From contig JAUILQ010000004.1 of assembly GCA_030433005.1 (NCBI GenBank), positions 62,001 to 126,000 on the forward strand: a stretch of 64,000 bases of DNA. The letters are read 5' to 3'. The stretch is from Alphaproteobacteria bacterium. Lineage in GTDB: Bacteria; Pseudomonadota; Alphaproteobacteria; Kiloniellales; DSM-21159. Of the stretch, positions 1 to 10,190 are shown piece after piece; position 1 is the stretch's first letter; each line of letters starts with the position of its first letter. A program made the position numbers and the translations under genes. The notes under the pieces were generated by a model. That model worked only from the letters and a program-made list of their open reading frames with translations, was not told where the DNA came from and ran no database searches.

Positions 1-12
1 TGGCGCATCTGA
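1..12 (+). CDS. 3' end of a truncated upstream gene, possibly ubiE
   Basis: Window opens with tgg cgc atc tga, readable as ...WRI-stop. ubiE commonly precedes ubiB in Alphaproteobacteria. Only 12 nt are visible. Confidence 0.3.
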   Translation, partial: WRI

Positions 13-35
13 GAAGCCGAGCAGGGGGTACCCCG

Positions 36-1724
36 GTGATCTGGCCCGCGATCTGGCCCCGGCTGCGCCGCAGGGCCGCGCTGCCGTTCCGCATGCTGGC
101 GATCGCCCGCGTCCTGGCGCGCCACGACGCCCTTGCCGCGGTCGAGGACCTCGAGGTCTTCCCCGCGCTGGTCGCCTTCCTGCGCCGCCTCGGGCCGAAG
201 GCGAAGCCCGGCCGGCCCGGCGAGAAGCTGGCCCGGGCCCTGGTCGAGCTCGGTCCCTCGTTCATCAAGCTCGGACAGTTCCTGGCGACCCGCGCCGACC
301 TGATCGGCGAGCGCATGGCCGGAGACCTGGCGCAGCTGCACGACCGGCTGCCGGCCTTTCCGGGCGCGCAGGCCCGCGAGGCCATCGAGGACGAGCTCGG
401 CGCGCCGCTGGAGGAGCTGTTCCTGGCGTTCGACGAGACCCCGGTCTCGGCCGCCTCGATCGCCCAGGTGCACTTCGCGGTGACCCGGCCCGACGCGCCG
501 GTCGAGAGCGACACGGCCGGGGCCGAGCCGCCCCTCGGCGGCGGCCCCGCCCCCGAGGCGCCGCCGCAGCGGCCCGGCCCCCCGGTCGAGGGCGTGCCGC
601 CCGACCAGGGCGAGGCCCGCGCGGTCGCGGTCAAGGTGCTGCGCCCGGGCATCGAGCGCGCCTTCGAGCGCGACCTCGACCTCTTCTACTGGCTGGCCCG
701 CCTCGCCGAGCGCACGCAGCCGCGCCTGCGCCGCCTGAAGCCGGTCGAGCTGGTCGACCTCTTCGCCTCGACGGTGCGCTGCGAGATGGACCTGCGCCTG
801 GAGGCCGCCGCCGCCTCCGAGCTCGCCGACAACTTCCAGGGCGACGACAGCTACGTGGTTCCCGCGGTCGACTGGGAGCGCACCGGCCGCCGCGTGCTGA
901 CCATGACCCGGGTCAGCGGCATCCCGCTCGACGATCGCCAGGCGCTGATCGACCAGGGCCACGACATCCCCGGGATCCTGCAGGTCGCGGCGACGATCTT
1001 CTTCAACCAGGTGTTCCGCGACGGCTTCTTCCACGGCGACCAGCACCCGGGCAACATGATGGTCACCGCCGAGGGCGCGATCGCCGCGGTCGACTTCGGC
1101 ATCATGGGCCGGCTCGACCGCGAGACCCGGTACTTCCTCGGCGACATGCTGCTTGCGACGCTGTCGCGCGACTACCGCAAGCTCGCCCAGGTCCACGTCG
1201 ACGCCGGCTTCCTGCCGCCTGGCCAGTCCCAGGAGCTCTTCGCCCAGGCCCTGCGCTCGGTCTGCGAGCCGATCTTCGGCCGGCCCCTGCAGCGCATCTC
1301 CTTCGCCCGCCTGCTCGGCCAGCTGCTGAGCCTGACCGAATCCTTCTCCATGCCGGTGCAGCCGCAGCTGGTGCTGCTGCAGAAGAACATGCTGATGGCC
1401 GAGGGCGTGAGCCGACAGCTCGACCCCAGCCTCAACATCTGGCTGCTCGCCGAGCCGTTGATCGCCGACTGGGTGCGCGCCAACCGCGGGCCCGAGGCCA
1501 GGCTGCGCCACGGCGCCGAGAGCTTCGGGCGCGCGCTCGAGCGTCTGCCCGACCTGCTGCGCCACCTCGAGGTGGTCAGCCGCGGGCTCGCCGAGCAGGG
1601 CGTCCGCCTGCACCCGGAATCCCTGAAGGCGCTGGACCGCCGGCGCAGCACCGCGCGCCTCGCCATGGGCTCCTGCCTGCTCGCCGCCGCGGCGCTCGCG
1701 CTCGCCCTGATCGCTCTCTTCTGA
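36..1724 (+). CDS. ubiB: UbiB-family ABC1 atypical kinase (2-polyprenylphenol 6-hydroxylase accessory protein)
   Basis: ORF with LGPSFIKLGQFLATRADL, SAASIAQVH, VAVKVLRPGIE, FFHGDQHPGNMMV and AAVDFGIMGRL motifs; followed by coaBC. Confidence 0.95.
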   Translation: MIWPAIWPRLRRRAALPFRMLAIARVLARHDALAAVEDLEVFPALVAFLRRLGPKAKPGRPGEKLARALVELGPSFIKLGQFLATRADLIGERMAGDLAQLHDRLPAFPGAQAREAIEDELGAPLEELFLAFDETPVSAASIAQVHFAVTRPDAPVESDTAGAEPPLGGGPAPEAPPQRPGPPVEGVPPDQGEARAVAVKVLRPGIERAFERDLDLFYWLARLAERTQPRLRRLKPVELVDLFASTVRCEMDLRLEAAAASELADNFQGDDSYVVPAVDWERTGRRVLTMTRVSGIPLDDRQALIDQGHDIPGILQVAATIFFNQVFRDGFFHGDQHPGNMMVTAEGAIAAVDFGIMGRLDRETRYFLGDMLLATLSRDYRKLAQVHVDAGFLPPGQSQELFAQALRSVCEPIFGRPLQRISFARLLGQLLSLTESFSMPVQPQLVLLQKNMLMAEGVSRQLDPSLNIWLLAEPLIADWVRANRGPEARLRHGAESFGRALERLPDLLRHLEVVSRGLAEQGVRLHPESLKALDRRRSTARLAMGSCLLAAAALALALIALF

Positions 1725-1827
1725 GCCCGCGGCAACGCGCTTGCGGCCCCGTCGGGGAAGGATTATCTACCGTCTCATGGAGTGAAATGCCGGAGCGCCC
1801 CGGCCGCCGCCGCGCCCCGCCCGTCCG

Positions 1828-3099
1828 ATGCGGAGACCCGAGATGCTCCACGGCAAGCGCATCCTGCTGATCGTCGCCGGCGGCATCGCCGCCTACAAGT
1901 GCCTGGAGCTGGTCCGGCGGCTGCGCGAGCGCGGCGCCGCGGTGCGCTGTATCCTGACCCGCGCCGGCGCCGAGTTCGTGACCCCGCTGTCGCTCTCCGC
2001 CCTGACCGGCGACAAGGTCTACGGCGAGCTCTTCTCGCTGACCGACGAGGCCGAGATGGGACACATACAGCTGAGCCGCGACGCCGACCTGCTGGTCGTC
2101 GCGCCGGCGACGGCGGACATCCTGGCGCGCATGGCCCACGGCCTGTGCGACGACCTGGCGACCACGGCCCTGCTGGCGACCGACAAGCCGGTGCTGGCCG
2201 CCCCGGCGATGAACGTGCGCATGTGGGAGCACCCGGCGACGCGCGACAACCTGGCCCTGCTGCACGCGCGCGGCCTGCGCACGGTCGGCCCCAACGAGGG
2301 CGAGATGGCCTGCAACGAGCGCGGCTACGGGCGCATGGCCGAGCCCGCCGAGATCCTGGCGGCGATCGAGGAGAGCCTGGCCGGGGAACTGCCCGAGGGC
2401 GCGGAGCGCCCGCTGGCCGGCCGGCGCGCCCTGGTCACCAGCGGGCCGACCCGCGAGGCCATCGACCCGGTGCGCTATCTTTCGAACCACTCCTCCGGCA
2501 AGCAGGGCCACGCCATCGCGGCGGCGCTGGCGGCGCTCGGCGCCGAGACCACGCTGGTCTCCGGCCCGGTCGCGCTGCCCGATCCGCCCGGCCTCAAGGT
2601 CGTGCGCGTCGAATCGGCCGAGGAGATGCTGGCCGCCTGCCAGGCGGCGCTGCCGGCCGACGTCGCGGTCTGCGCGGCGGCGGTTGCCGACTGGCGGGTC
2701 GCCGGAGTCGCCGGCCAGAAGATGAAGAAGGACGGCGGCGGCCCGCCGCAGCTGGCGCTCAGCGAGAACCCGGACATCCTGGCCAGCCTGGCCCGCCCGG
2801 GCAACCTGCGCCCGCGCCTGGTCGTCGGCTTCGCCGCCGAGACCGAACGGGTGGTCGAGCAGGCCGTCGCCAAGCGGGCGCGCAAGGGCTGCGACTGGAT
2901 CCTGGCGAACGACGTCTCGGCGTCCACCGGCACCTTCGGCGGCGACCGCAACACGATCCACCTGATCGCCGGGCCGCCGGCCGACGAGGGGAGCGCCCCG
3001 GACCCGCAGGTCGAGTCGTGGCCGCCGCTGAGCAAGACCGAGGTCGCGCGCCGCCTGGCCGGGCGCGTCGCGGCGTTCTTCGCAGGAGAGGCCGCATGA
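1828..3099 (+). CDS. coaBC: Bifunctional phosphopantothenoylcysteine decarboxylase / phosphopantothenate-cysteine ligase
   Basis: [65 protein letters not shown]. Confidence 0.97.
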   Translation: MRRPEMLHGKRILLIVAGGIAAYKCLELVRRLRERGAAVRCILTRAGAEFVTPLSLSALTGDKVYGELFSLTDEAEMGHIQLSRDADLLVVAPATADILARMAHGLCDDLATTALLATDKPVLAAPAMNVRMWEHPATRDNLALLHARGLRTVGPNEGEMACNERGYGRMAEPAEILAAIEESLAGELPEGAERPLAGRRALVTSGPTREAIDPVRYLSNHSSGKQGHAIAAALAALGAETTLVSGPVALPDPPGLKVVRVESAEEMLAACQAALPADVAVCAAAVADWRVAGVAGQKMKKDGGGPPQLALSENPDILASLARPGNLRPRLVVGFAAETERVVEQAVAKRARKGCDWILANDVSASTGTFGGDRNTIHLIAGPPADEGSAPDPQVESWPPLSKTEVARRLAGRVAAFFAGEAA

Positions 3100-3587
3100 G
3101 CGATGCGCAGTCGGGACCGGTCGGCTCGGTCGAGGTGCCCATCCAGCGCCTGGCGCACGGCGAGGGCCTCGAGCTGCCCGCCTACGCCACGGAGCTGTCG
3201 GCGGGGCTCGACCTGCCGGCCGCCGTCGAGGCGCCGCTGACCCTGGAGCCCGGCGCCTGGACCGCGGTGCCGACCGGCTTCGCCATCGCGCTGCCGCCGG
3301 GCACGGAGGCTCAGGTCCGGCCGCGTTCGGGCCTGGCGCTGCGCCACGCCGTGACCCTGGTCAACAGCCCCGGGACGATCGACGCCGACTACCGGGGCGA
3401 GATCAAGGTGATCCTGATCAATTTGGGACGCGACCCCTTCGTGATAAGGCGCGGGGAGCGTATCGCCCAGCTCGTCGTCGCCCCCTACCTGCAGGCCGCC
3501 TGGCGGCCGACGGCGAGCCTGGCGGAAACGGCGCGCGGCAGCGGCGGCTTCGGCTCGACCGGCGTCGCGGCCAAGAGCGGCTCCTAG
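3096..3587 (+). CDS. dut: dUTP diphosphatase
   Basis: ATGA overlap with the coaBC stop. Motifs [62 protein letters not shown]. Confidence 0.97.
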   Translation: MSDAQSGPVGSVEVPIQRLAHGEGLELPAYATELSAGLDLPAAVEAPLTLEPGAWTAVPTGFAIALPPGTEAQVRPRSGLALRHAVTLVNSPGTIDADYRGEIKVILINLGRDPFVIRRGERIAQLVVAPYLQAAWRPTASLAETARGSGGFGSTGVAAKSGS

Positions 3588-3637
3588 GCCGGCAGGCCGG
3601 CCGGAACCGCGGGTGGAGGGGTAGAGGGAAGGTCGCC

Positions 3638-4084
3638 ATGCTCCGTTTGTCCAAGAAGCTGCTGTTCGCCATCGAGGCCGTGGTCGACATCGCCTACTAC
3701 AGCGACAAGAGCCCGGTACGCTCGTCCGACATCTGCACCCGCCAGGGCATCCCGCGGCGCTACCTGGAGCAGGTGCTGCAGCAACTGGTGCACCACGACG
3801 TGCTGTCGGGCCAGCGAGGCCCGCGCGGCGGCTATCGCCTGGCGCGCGACGGCGCCGCTATCCGCCTGGGCGACATCATCCGCATCGTGCGCGAGCTCGA
3901 GGGCACCCCCGACCCGGTCGGCGAGCCGATCGGCTCGGAGCTCGGCCAGCGCATCGTGCGGCCGATCTGGCGCGACATGCAGCGCGAGATGATGGCCCGC
4001 TTCGACGCCATCACCGTCGCCGACCTCTGCCGGCGCGCCGCCCAGGAAGGCCTCGACGAGCGGCCGGCAGCCGTGGCCCAGTAG
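3638..4084 (+). CDS. Rrf2 family transcriptional regulator
   Basis: Winged-helix Rrf2 signature (IPRRYLEQVLQQLVHHDVLSGQRGPRGGYRLAR). Lacks the IscR-type three-Cys cluster. Confidence 0.85.
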   Translation: MLRLSKKLLFAIEAVVDIAYYSDKSPVRSSDICTRQGIPRRYLEQVLQQLVHHDVLSGQRGPRGGYRLARDGAAIRLGDIIRIVRELEGTPDPVGEPIGSELGQRIVRPIWRDMQREMMARFDAITVADLCRRAAQEGLDERPAAVAQ

Positions 4085-4146
4085 CGGCGGCATTCCCTGC
4101 GATCGGCCCCCTGGCAATCGACCCGACTAAGGGGCACATTGGGTTC

Positions 4147-5025
4147 ATGAGCGAGCGGCCGGCAGACGACGGGCGGGAGGTCGAGGAGCGGGACTTCTCG
4201 GACGAGGAGATCGAGCGCTACGCGCGCCATCTGGTCCTGCCCGAGATCGGCGAGGCCGGCCAGGCGCGCCTGCTCGACAGCCGCGTGCTGGTGATCGGCG
4301 CCGGCGGGCTCGGCTCGCCGCTGCTGCTCTATCTGGCGGCCGCCGGGGTCGGCACCCTGGGCATCGTCGACGACGACACGGTCGACCGCTCCAACCTGCA
4401 GCGCCAGGTGCTCCACGGCGAGGCGGAGATCGGCGTCGACAAGGTGGATTCCGCGGCGCGCCGCCTGGCGCAGCTCAATCCCGGCGTCGCGGTCGAGCCG
4501 CACCGCCTGCGCCTGGGCCCGGACAACGCCGTCGAGCTGGTGTCGCGCTACGACCTGGTGTGCGACGGTTCGGACAACTTCGCGACGCGCTACCTCGCCA
4601 ACGACGCCTGCCACCTCGCCGGCCGGCCGCTGGTGACCGCGGCGATCATGCGCTTCGACGGCCAGCTGACGACGCTGCGCTCGCATCGCGGCCACGGCGA
4701 CGACGGCGCCGAGAACCCCTGCTACCGCTGCCTGTTCGGCGGCCAGCCCGGCGACGGCAAGCAGTCCTGCGCCGACGTCGGCGTGCTCGGCGCGCTGGCC
4801 GGGACGATGGGCGCCCTGCAGGCGGTCGAGGCGGTCAAGGAGCTGCTCGGCATCGGCCGCTCGCTGGCCGGCCGGCTGCTGCTCTACGACGCCCTGGAGG
4901 CCTCGTTCCGAACGATCCGGGCGAAGGCCGATCCGGCCTGCCCGCTGTGCGGCACGGCGCCGAGCATCACGAATCTTTCAGAAATCGCGTATCGACCGGA
5001 TTCCGAGGCCTGCGCGGCCGAATAG
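4147..5025 (+). CDS. HesA/MoeB/ThiF family sulfur-carrier adenylyltransferase
   Basis: [64 protein letters not shown]; CxxC pairs (NPCYRC, CPLC). Confidence 0.92.
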   Translation: MSERPADDGREVEERDFSDEEIERYARHLVLPEIGEAGQARLLDSRVLVIGAGGLGSPLLLYLAAAGVGTLGIVDDDTVDRSNLQRQVLHGEAEIGVDKVDSAARRLAQLNPGVAVEPHRLRLGPDNAVELVSRYDLVCDGSDNFATRYLANDACHLAGRPLVTAAIMRFDGQLTTLRSHRGHGDDGAENPCYRCLFGGQPGDGKQSCADVGVLGALAGTMGALQAVEAVKELLGIGRSLAGRLLLYDALEASFRTIRAKADPACPLCGTAPSITNLSEIAYRPDSEACAAE

Positions 5026-5061
5026 AGCGTGTTTTGCCGCCTTTTCGCGGCGAGTCGACGG

Positions 5062-5112
5062 GGGGCAGGCCTTGCCCCTTGCCGGAGCGGCTGCTATTTC
5101 CAGCCGCGCTCC
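5062..5112 (+). promoter_or_regulatory. Structured 5' leader of ahcY: two consecutive hairpins
   Basis: ggggca-ggcct-tgcccc (5062-5078) and ggagcggctg-ctatttc-cagccgcgctcc (5084-5112, 2-nt bulge), just upstream of the ahcY ATG at 5151. Function unproven. Confidence 0.4.
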
Positions 5113-5150
5113 GCAGCCGACAGCAACAGACCACAGGACGGACCCGACGT

Positions 5151-6449
5151 ATGGCCGAGTTCACCGACTACAAGGTCAAGGACATCTCCCTCGCCAACTG
5201 GGGGCGGATGGAGATCGAGATCGCCGAAACCGAGATGCCGGGCCTGATGGCCCTGCGCGAGGAGTTCGGCAAGGAGCAGCCCCTGAAGGGCGCCCGCATC
5301 ACCGGCTGCCTGCACATGACCATCCAGACCGCGGTGCTGATCGAGACGCTGAAGGCGCTCGGCGCCGACATCCGCTGGTCGTCGTGCAACATCTTCTCGA
5401 CCCAGGACCACGCCGCGGCGGCGATCGCCGCCGCCGGCATCCCGGTCTTCGCCTGGAAGGGCATGACCGAGGAGGAATACGAGTGGTGCATCATCCAGAC
5501 CATCGAGGGTCCGGACGGCTGGCGCCCGAACATGATCCTGGACGACGGCGGCGACCTGACCGCGATCATGCATCGCCCCGAGTACGTCGAGCTGATGAAG
5601 GACGTGAAGGGCATCTCCGAGGAGACCACCACCGGCGTCCTGCGCCTCTACGACATGGCGAAGAAGGGCACGCTCGAGTGCCCGGCGATCAACGTCAACG
5701 ACTCCGTCACCAAGTCGAAGTTCGACAACAAGTACGGCTGCCGCGAGTCGCTGGTCGACGGCATCCGCCGCGCCACCGACGTGATGATGGCCGGCAAGAT
5801 CGCCATGGTCGCGGGCTACGGCGACGTCGGCAAGGGCTCGGCGGATTCGCTGCGCCGCGCCGGCTGCCGCGTGATGGTCAGCGAGATCGACCCGATCTGC
5901 GCCCTGCAGGCCGCCATGGAAGGCTTCGAGGTCGTGACCATGGAGAATGCCGCGCCGCGCGCCGACATCTTCGTCACCGCGACCGGCAACAAGGACATCA
6001 TCACGGTCGACCACATGCGCGCCATGAAGGACCGGGCGATCGTCTGCAACATCGGCCACTTCGACAACGAGATCCAGATCGAGGGCCTGCGCAATCTCAA
6101 GTGGACCAACATCAAGCCGCAGGTCGACCAGATCGAGTTCCCGGACGGCAAGAAGATCATCATGCTGTCCGAGGGCCGGCTGGTGAACCTGGGCAACGCG
6201 ATGGGCCACCCGAGCTTCGTGATGAGCGCCTCCTTCACCAACCAGGTGCTGGCGCAGATGGAGCTTTGGAACAACGACCACAAGTACGAGAAGCAGGTCT
6301 ACGTGCTGCCCAAGCACCTGGACGAGAAGGTCGCGCAGCTGCATCTGGCGAAGCTCGGCGCCGAGCTCAGCACGCTGAGCGACGACCAGGCCGAGTACAT
6401 CGGCGTGACCTCCAGCGGGCCGTTCAAGAACGAGCAGTACCGCTACTGA
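5151..6449 (+). CDS. ahcY: Adenosylhomocysteinase
   Basis: ATG at 5151 ([19 protein letters not shown]). Motifs [45 protein letters not shown]; ends KNEQYRY. Confidence 0.98.
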   Translation: MAEFTDYKVKDISLANWGRMEIEIAETEMPGLMALREEFGKEQPLKGARITGCLHMTIQTAVLIETLKALGADIRWSSCNIFSTQDHAAAAIAAAGIPVFAWKGMTEEEYEWCIIQTIEGPDGWRPNMILDDGGDLTAIMHRPEYVELMKDVKGISEETTTGVLRLYDMAKKGTLECPAINVNDSVTKSKFDNKYGCRESLVDGIRRATDVMMAGKIAMVAGYGDVGKGSADSLRRAGCRVMVSEIDPICALQAAMEGFEVVTMENAAPRADIFVTATGNKDIITVDHMRAMKDRAIVCNIGHFDNEIQIEGLRNLKWTNIKPQVDQIEFPDGKKIIMLSEGRLVNLGNAMGHPSFVMSASFTNQVLAQMELWNNDHKYEKQVYVLPKHLDEKVAQLHLAKLGAELSTLSDDQAEYIGVTSSGPFKNEQYRY

Positions 6450-6496
6450 TCGCCCGCATGCCGCCCGGCGCCAGCCGCCGGGCGAGGGCCGAGCGC

Positions 6497-6528
6497 AACG
6501 GCCGCCCGCGATGCCGCGGGCGGCCGTT
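6497..6528 (+). terminator. Probable transcription terminator downstream of ahcY
   Basis: Perfect 14-bp stem aacggccgcccgcg / cgcgggcggccgtt with a 4-nt loop. No strong T-tract. Confidence 0.6.
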
Positions 6529-6702
6529 CGCTTGCCGAAACCCCGCGATCTCACTACCGTTCGAGGATCCGCCCAGGCACGCAGGAGCGGTGCAGGCGCA
6601 CCGGGCACGCCGGGGGCAGAGGCGGAACGGGGACGGAGGAACGCTCCGGCGCAGGGCCCGGGCGGCATCACGCCGCCGCGGCGCCGGCCGCCGGCAAGTG
6701 AC

Positions 6703-8820
6703 ATGGAACAGCTGCTCGTGGCAGGTGGGCTCGCGCTGGCGCTCTGCATCGCCGTGGCCGTCCTGCTGATCCTGAAAAGCCGCCTGAACGCCGCCAGGCT
6801 GGAGGCCGAGCGCCTGCAGGACGGCCTCGCCGAGCGCGAGGCGGCGCTGCGCGATCGCGACGACCGCCTGGCCGACCTCGACGGACGGCTGGCCGCCAGC
6901 GAGGCCGAGCGCGCCGCCGCCGCCGCCGAGCGCGGCCGGCTGGCCGACCTGCTCGACAGCCTGCCGCAGCCGGTCTGGCTGCGCGACGGCGAGCTGCGCG
7001 TGGTCTACGCCAACCGCGCCTACCGCGCCGCCGTCGGCAACGAGCGCGACGCCCGCGAGCGCGAGGGCGCTCCTGCCGCCGGCCAGGAGCTCTTCGAGGG
7101 CGGCGACCTGGGCGAGGAGCAGCGGCTGGCACGCCGCGTGCTCGCCGAGCGCGGCAGCGACCGCGCGCGCCTGCACGCCGTGATCGCCGGCGAGCGCCGG
7201 CTGCTCGAGGTCACCAAGTCGCATGTCGAAGGCCAGGGCGTCGCCGGCACCGCCCGCGACCTCACCGACTGGGAGGAAATGAAGGGCGAGCTGGCGCGCC
7301 ACGTCGAGGCCGAGCGCGAGGTGCTCGAGAAGCTCGGCGTGGCCATCGCGATCCTCAGCGGCGACCTGCACGTGCGCTTCTACAACACCGCCTACCTGCG
7401 CCTGTGGAAGCTCGACGAGGGCTTCCTCGCCGGCCAGCCCGAGATGGGCGAGGTCCTGGACCGGCTGCGCGAGCAGCGCCGGCTGCCCGAGCAGGTCGAC
7501 TTCGCCGAGTTCAAGCGCCAGTACCTGCGCCGCTTCCAGACCCTGATCGAGCCCTTCGAGGAGCTCGAGCACCTGCCCGACGGCACCACGGTGCGCGTCT
7601 CCCTGCACCCCCACCCCTTCGGCGGCGTGCTGATCACCTACGAGGACGTCACCGACACCCTGAAGCTGGAGCGCACCTACAACACCCTGCTGGAGGTCCA
7701 GCGCGCGACCCTGGACAATCTCTACGAGGGCGTCGCGGTCTACGGCGCCGACGGCCGCCTCAAGCTGTCGAACCCCGCCTTCCAGCGCATCTGGAACCTG
7801 CCGGAAGCGCTGCTCTCGCGCGAGCCGCACGTGCGCGACCTGGTGGTCGCGGCGCGCGACTTCTACGACGTCGACGACGTCCAGTGGCCGGTCTACCTGG
7901 AGCGCCTGGTCGGCCGCGTCACCGAGCCCGAGCCGCGCACCGGCCGGCGCGAGCGCGCCGACGGCTCGGTCATCGACTTCGCCCAGGTGCCGCTGCCCGA
8001 CGGCGCCTGCCTCTACACCTTCCTCGACGTCACCGACTCGACCATGGTCGAGCGCGCCCTGCGCGACCGCAACGACGCCCTGGAGACCACCGACCGCCTG
8101 AAGAGCGAGTTCCTGGCCAACATCTCCTACGAGCTCAGGACGCCGCTCAACGCCATCGTCGGCTTCGCCGAGATCCTGCAGAAGCAGTACTTCGGCGAGC
8201 TCAACGAGCGGCAGCTCGACTACAGCCAGGCCATCGTCGAGTCCTCGCAGCGCCTGATCGGCCTGATCAACGACATCCTGGACCTCGCGTCGATCGAGGC
8301 CGGCTACCTGCGCCTCGACCGCCAGCCTGTCGACCTGCACGCCCTGCTGGTCGGCGCCCAGAACCTCTGGCGCGAGCGCGCCCGCGCGCGCGGCCTGGAA
8401 CTGGCCCTGGAGTGCGAGGAGGACATCGGCACGCTGGACTGCGACGAGCGGCGCATGACCCAGGCGCTGTTCAACCTGCTGTCCAACGCCTTCAAGTTCA
8501 CCCCCGAGGGCGGCATCATCACGCTCGCCGCCGAGCGCAGCGGCGACTCCATCCGCATCACCGTCAGCGACACCGGCATCGGCATCCCGGCACAGGATCA
8601 GGCGCGGGTCTTCGGCAAGTTCGAGCGGGTCGACTACAGCGGCTCGCGCGGCCGCCAGCCGGGCGCCGGTCTCGGCCTCTCGCTGGTCAAGAGCCTGATC
8701 GAGCTGCACGGCGGCTGGATCGAGATGGAATCGGCCGTCGACCACGGCACCAAGGTGACCTGCCACCTGCCCCTCGCCCCCGGCATCGCGCGCGAGCCGG
8801 AGCGGGTCGCCGAGAAGTAG
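6703..8820 (+). CDS. Membrane-anchored multi-PAS sensor histidine kinase homologue with Tyr at the phosphoacceptor position (DivL-like)
   Basis: N-terminal TM segment (LLVAGGLALALCIAVAVLLIL), coiled coil, PAS regions, DHp box FLANISYELRTPLNAIVGF, intact HATPase motifs NLLSNAFKFTP, DTGIGI, GAGLGLSLVKS. Confidence 0.9.
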   Translation: MEQLLVAGGLALALCIAVAVLLILKSRLNAARLEAERLQDGLAEREAALRDRDDRLADLDGRLAASEAERAAAAAERGRLADLLDSLPQPVWLRDGELRVVYANRAYRAAVGNERDAREREGAPAAGQELFEGGDLGEEQRLARRVLAERGSDRARLHAVIAGERRLLEVTKSHVEGQGVAGTARDLTDWEEMKGELARHVEAEREVLEKLGVAIAILSGDLHVRFYNTAYLRLWKLDEGFLAGQPEMGEVLDRLREQRRLPEQVDFAEFKRQYLRRFQTLIEPFEELEHLPDGTTVRVSLHPHPFGGVLITYEDVTDTLKLERTYNTLLEVQRATLDNLYEGVAVYGADGRLKLSNPAFQRIWNLPEALLSREPHVRDLVVAARDFYDVDDVQWPVYLERLVGRVTEPEPRTGRRERADGSVIDFAQVPLPDGACLYTFLDVTDSTMVERALRDRNDALETTDRLKSEFLANISYELRTPLNAIVGFAEILQKQYFGELNERQLDYSQAIVESSQRLIGLINDILDLASIEAGYLRLDRQPVDLHALLVGAQNLWRERARARGLELALECEEDIGTLDCDERRMTQALFNLLSNAFKFTPEGGIITLAAERSGDSIRITVSDTGIGIPAQDQARVFGKFERVDYSGSRGRQPGAGLGLSLVKSLIELHGGWIEMESAVDHGTKVTCHLPLAPGIAREPERVAEK

Positions 8821-8863
8821 CGGCGGTCTGGCGCGCGGGCGGGTGCCGTCGAGGCCGGCCGCC

Positions 8864-9931
8864 TCAGGCGCCGGGAACCCCCTTGGTGGTCGAGTACTCC
8901 CAGTGCAGCTCCTCGTGCGGGTGCAGCCGGCGGCGGATGGCATGGGCGGCCAGCGCCGCCTCGGAGAAGCCGCAGAGGATCAGCTTCAGCTTGTTCGGGT
9001 AGGTCGCGATGTCGCCGACCGCGTAGATGCCCGGCCGGTCGGTGGCGCCGCTCACCGGGTCGACGACGATCAGGTGCTTGTCCAGGGCGAGGCCCCACTC
9101 GGCGATCGGCCCCAGGTTCATCGACAGCCCGAAAAAGGGCAGCAGCACGTCGGCCTCGAGCTGCCGCCGGCCGCCGTCGAGGTCGCGCACCACCACCGCC
9201 TCCAGCTTGCCGTCCTGGCCCTCCAGCGAATCCAGCTGGTAGGGCACGACCAGCTCCAGGCGCCCGGCCTCGGCGAGGGCGTGCAGCTTGGCCACGGAGT
9301 CGGGTGCGCCCCGGAACCTCTCGCGCCGGTGGATGACGTAGAGCTTGTCGGCCAGCTCGGCCAGCAGGATCGACCAGTCGAGCGCCGAGTCGCCGCCGCC
9401 GGCGATGACGATGCGCTCGCCGCGCAGCGACTCGGGCTTGGCGATGAAGTAGTGCACGCCCTGGCCCTCGCCGCGCCCCTCGTAGGCTTCGATGCCCTGC
9501 AGCGGCGGCCGGTTCGGGCCGAAGGCGCCGACGCCGGCGGCGATGATCACGGCGCCGGCCTCGATGACCGTGCCCTTGGAGGTGACGAGGCGCCAGCCGT
9601 CGACCGGCTCCTCGCCAGGCTTGGCGCCCGGTGGGCTCAGGCGGCAGGGCTCGAGGCGGTCGACCCGCTGGCCGAGGTGGTAGACCGGCCGAAAGGGCGC
9701 GGCCTGCTCGCTCAGGCGCTCGACCAGCTCGGCGGCCTGGATGCGCGGATAGCCGGGGATGTCGAAGATCGGCTTTTCCGGGTAGAGCGCGCTGCACTGG
9801 CCGCCCGGCGCGTCGAGCGCGTCGACGACATGGCAGCCGAGCTGCAGCATGCCGCATTCGAAGACGGCGAAGAGGCCGACGGGGCCGGCGCCGATGATCG
9901 CGACGTCGGTACGGTGGGTGGTCTCGGTCAT
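8864..9931 (-). CDS. TrxB-like ferredoxin--NADP(+) reductase
   Basis: VAIIGAGPVGLFAVFECGMLQL, GGQCSALYPEKPIFDIPGYP, IAGGGDSALDWSILLAELA, GIYAVGDIATYPNKLKLILCGFSEAALAAHAI. No CxxC redox pair. Confidence 0.92.
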   Translation of the reverse strand: MTETTHRTDVAIIGAGPVGLFAVFECGMLQLGCHVVDALDAPGGQCSALYPEKPIFDIPGYPRIQAAELVERLSEQAAPFRPVYHLGQRVDRLEPCRLSPPGAKPGEEPVDGWRLVTSKGTVIEAGAVIIAAGVGAFGPNRPPLQGIEAYEGRGEGQGVHYFIAKPESLRGERIVIAGGGDSALDWSILLAELADKLYVIHRRERFRGAPDSVAKLHALAEAGRLELVVPYQLDSLEGQDGKLEAVVVRDLDGGRRQLEADVLLPFFGLSMNLGPIAEWGLALDKHLIVVDPVSGATDRPGIYAVGDIATYPNKLKLILCGFSEAALAAHAIRRRLHPHEELHWEYSTTKGVPGA

Positions 9932-10032
9932 CGGGCTTCTTGCAGCGAATCAGGGGGGCCGGGCCGGCCGCCGGGAAGGCGTGGCGGCGATGGGCCGGCG
10001 CGCCGCGGGCGGGCAAGGATGCGCGAGGCGGC

Positions 10033-10092
10033 CGGCGCTTGGCAAGCAGGCGGCGCTTGGCAGGCGGCGACTGGCAGGCGGCGACTGGCAGG
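10033..10092. repeat. Short tandem repeat, 14-bp unit CGGCG(A/C)(C/T)TGGCAGG
   Basis: Units at 10051-10064, 10065-10078 and 10079-10092, plus a diverged 18-bp unit at 10033-10050. Confidence 0.85.
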
Positions 10093-10190
10093 CGGACGGC
10101 GCGCCGGAGGCCGGCGTTGCCCTGGCGCGCCCCGCGCGTGTAGAACCGGGCGAGACCCGTCGCCGCCGCGACCAGGAACGCCTGTTTCGG

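Noticed and set aside
5029-5150. Possible SAH riboswitch upstream of ahcY
   Set aside because: Hairpins are present, but the conserved SAH riboswitch core could not be recognised; kept only as an unassigned structured leader.
6424-8943. 839-aa minus-strand ORF opposite the DivL-like kinase
   Set aside because: Shadow ORF of high-GC coding DNA; no recognisable domain; the plus-strand product has full kinase motifs.
10021-10100. Possible CRISPR-like array
   Set aside because: Units are contiguous 14-mers without unique spacers, and there are no cas genes in the window; a simple tandem repeat.
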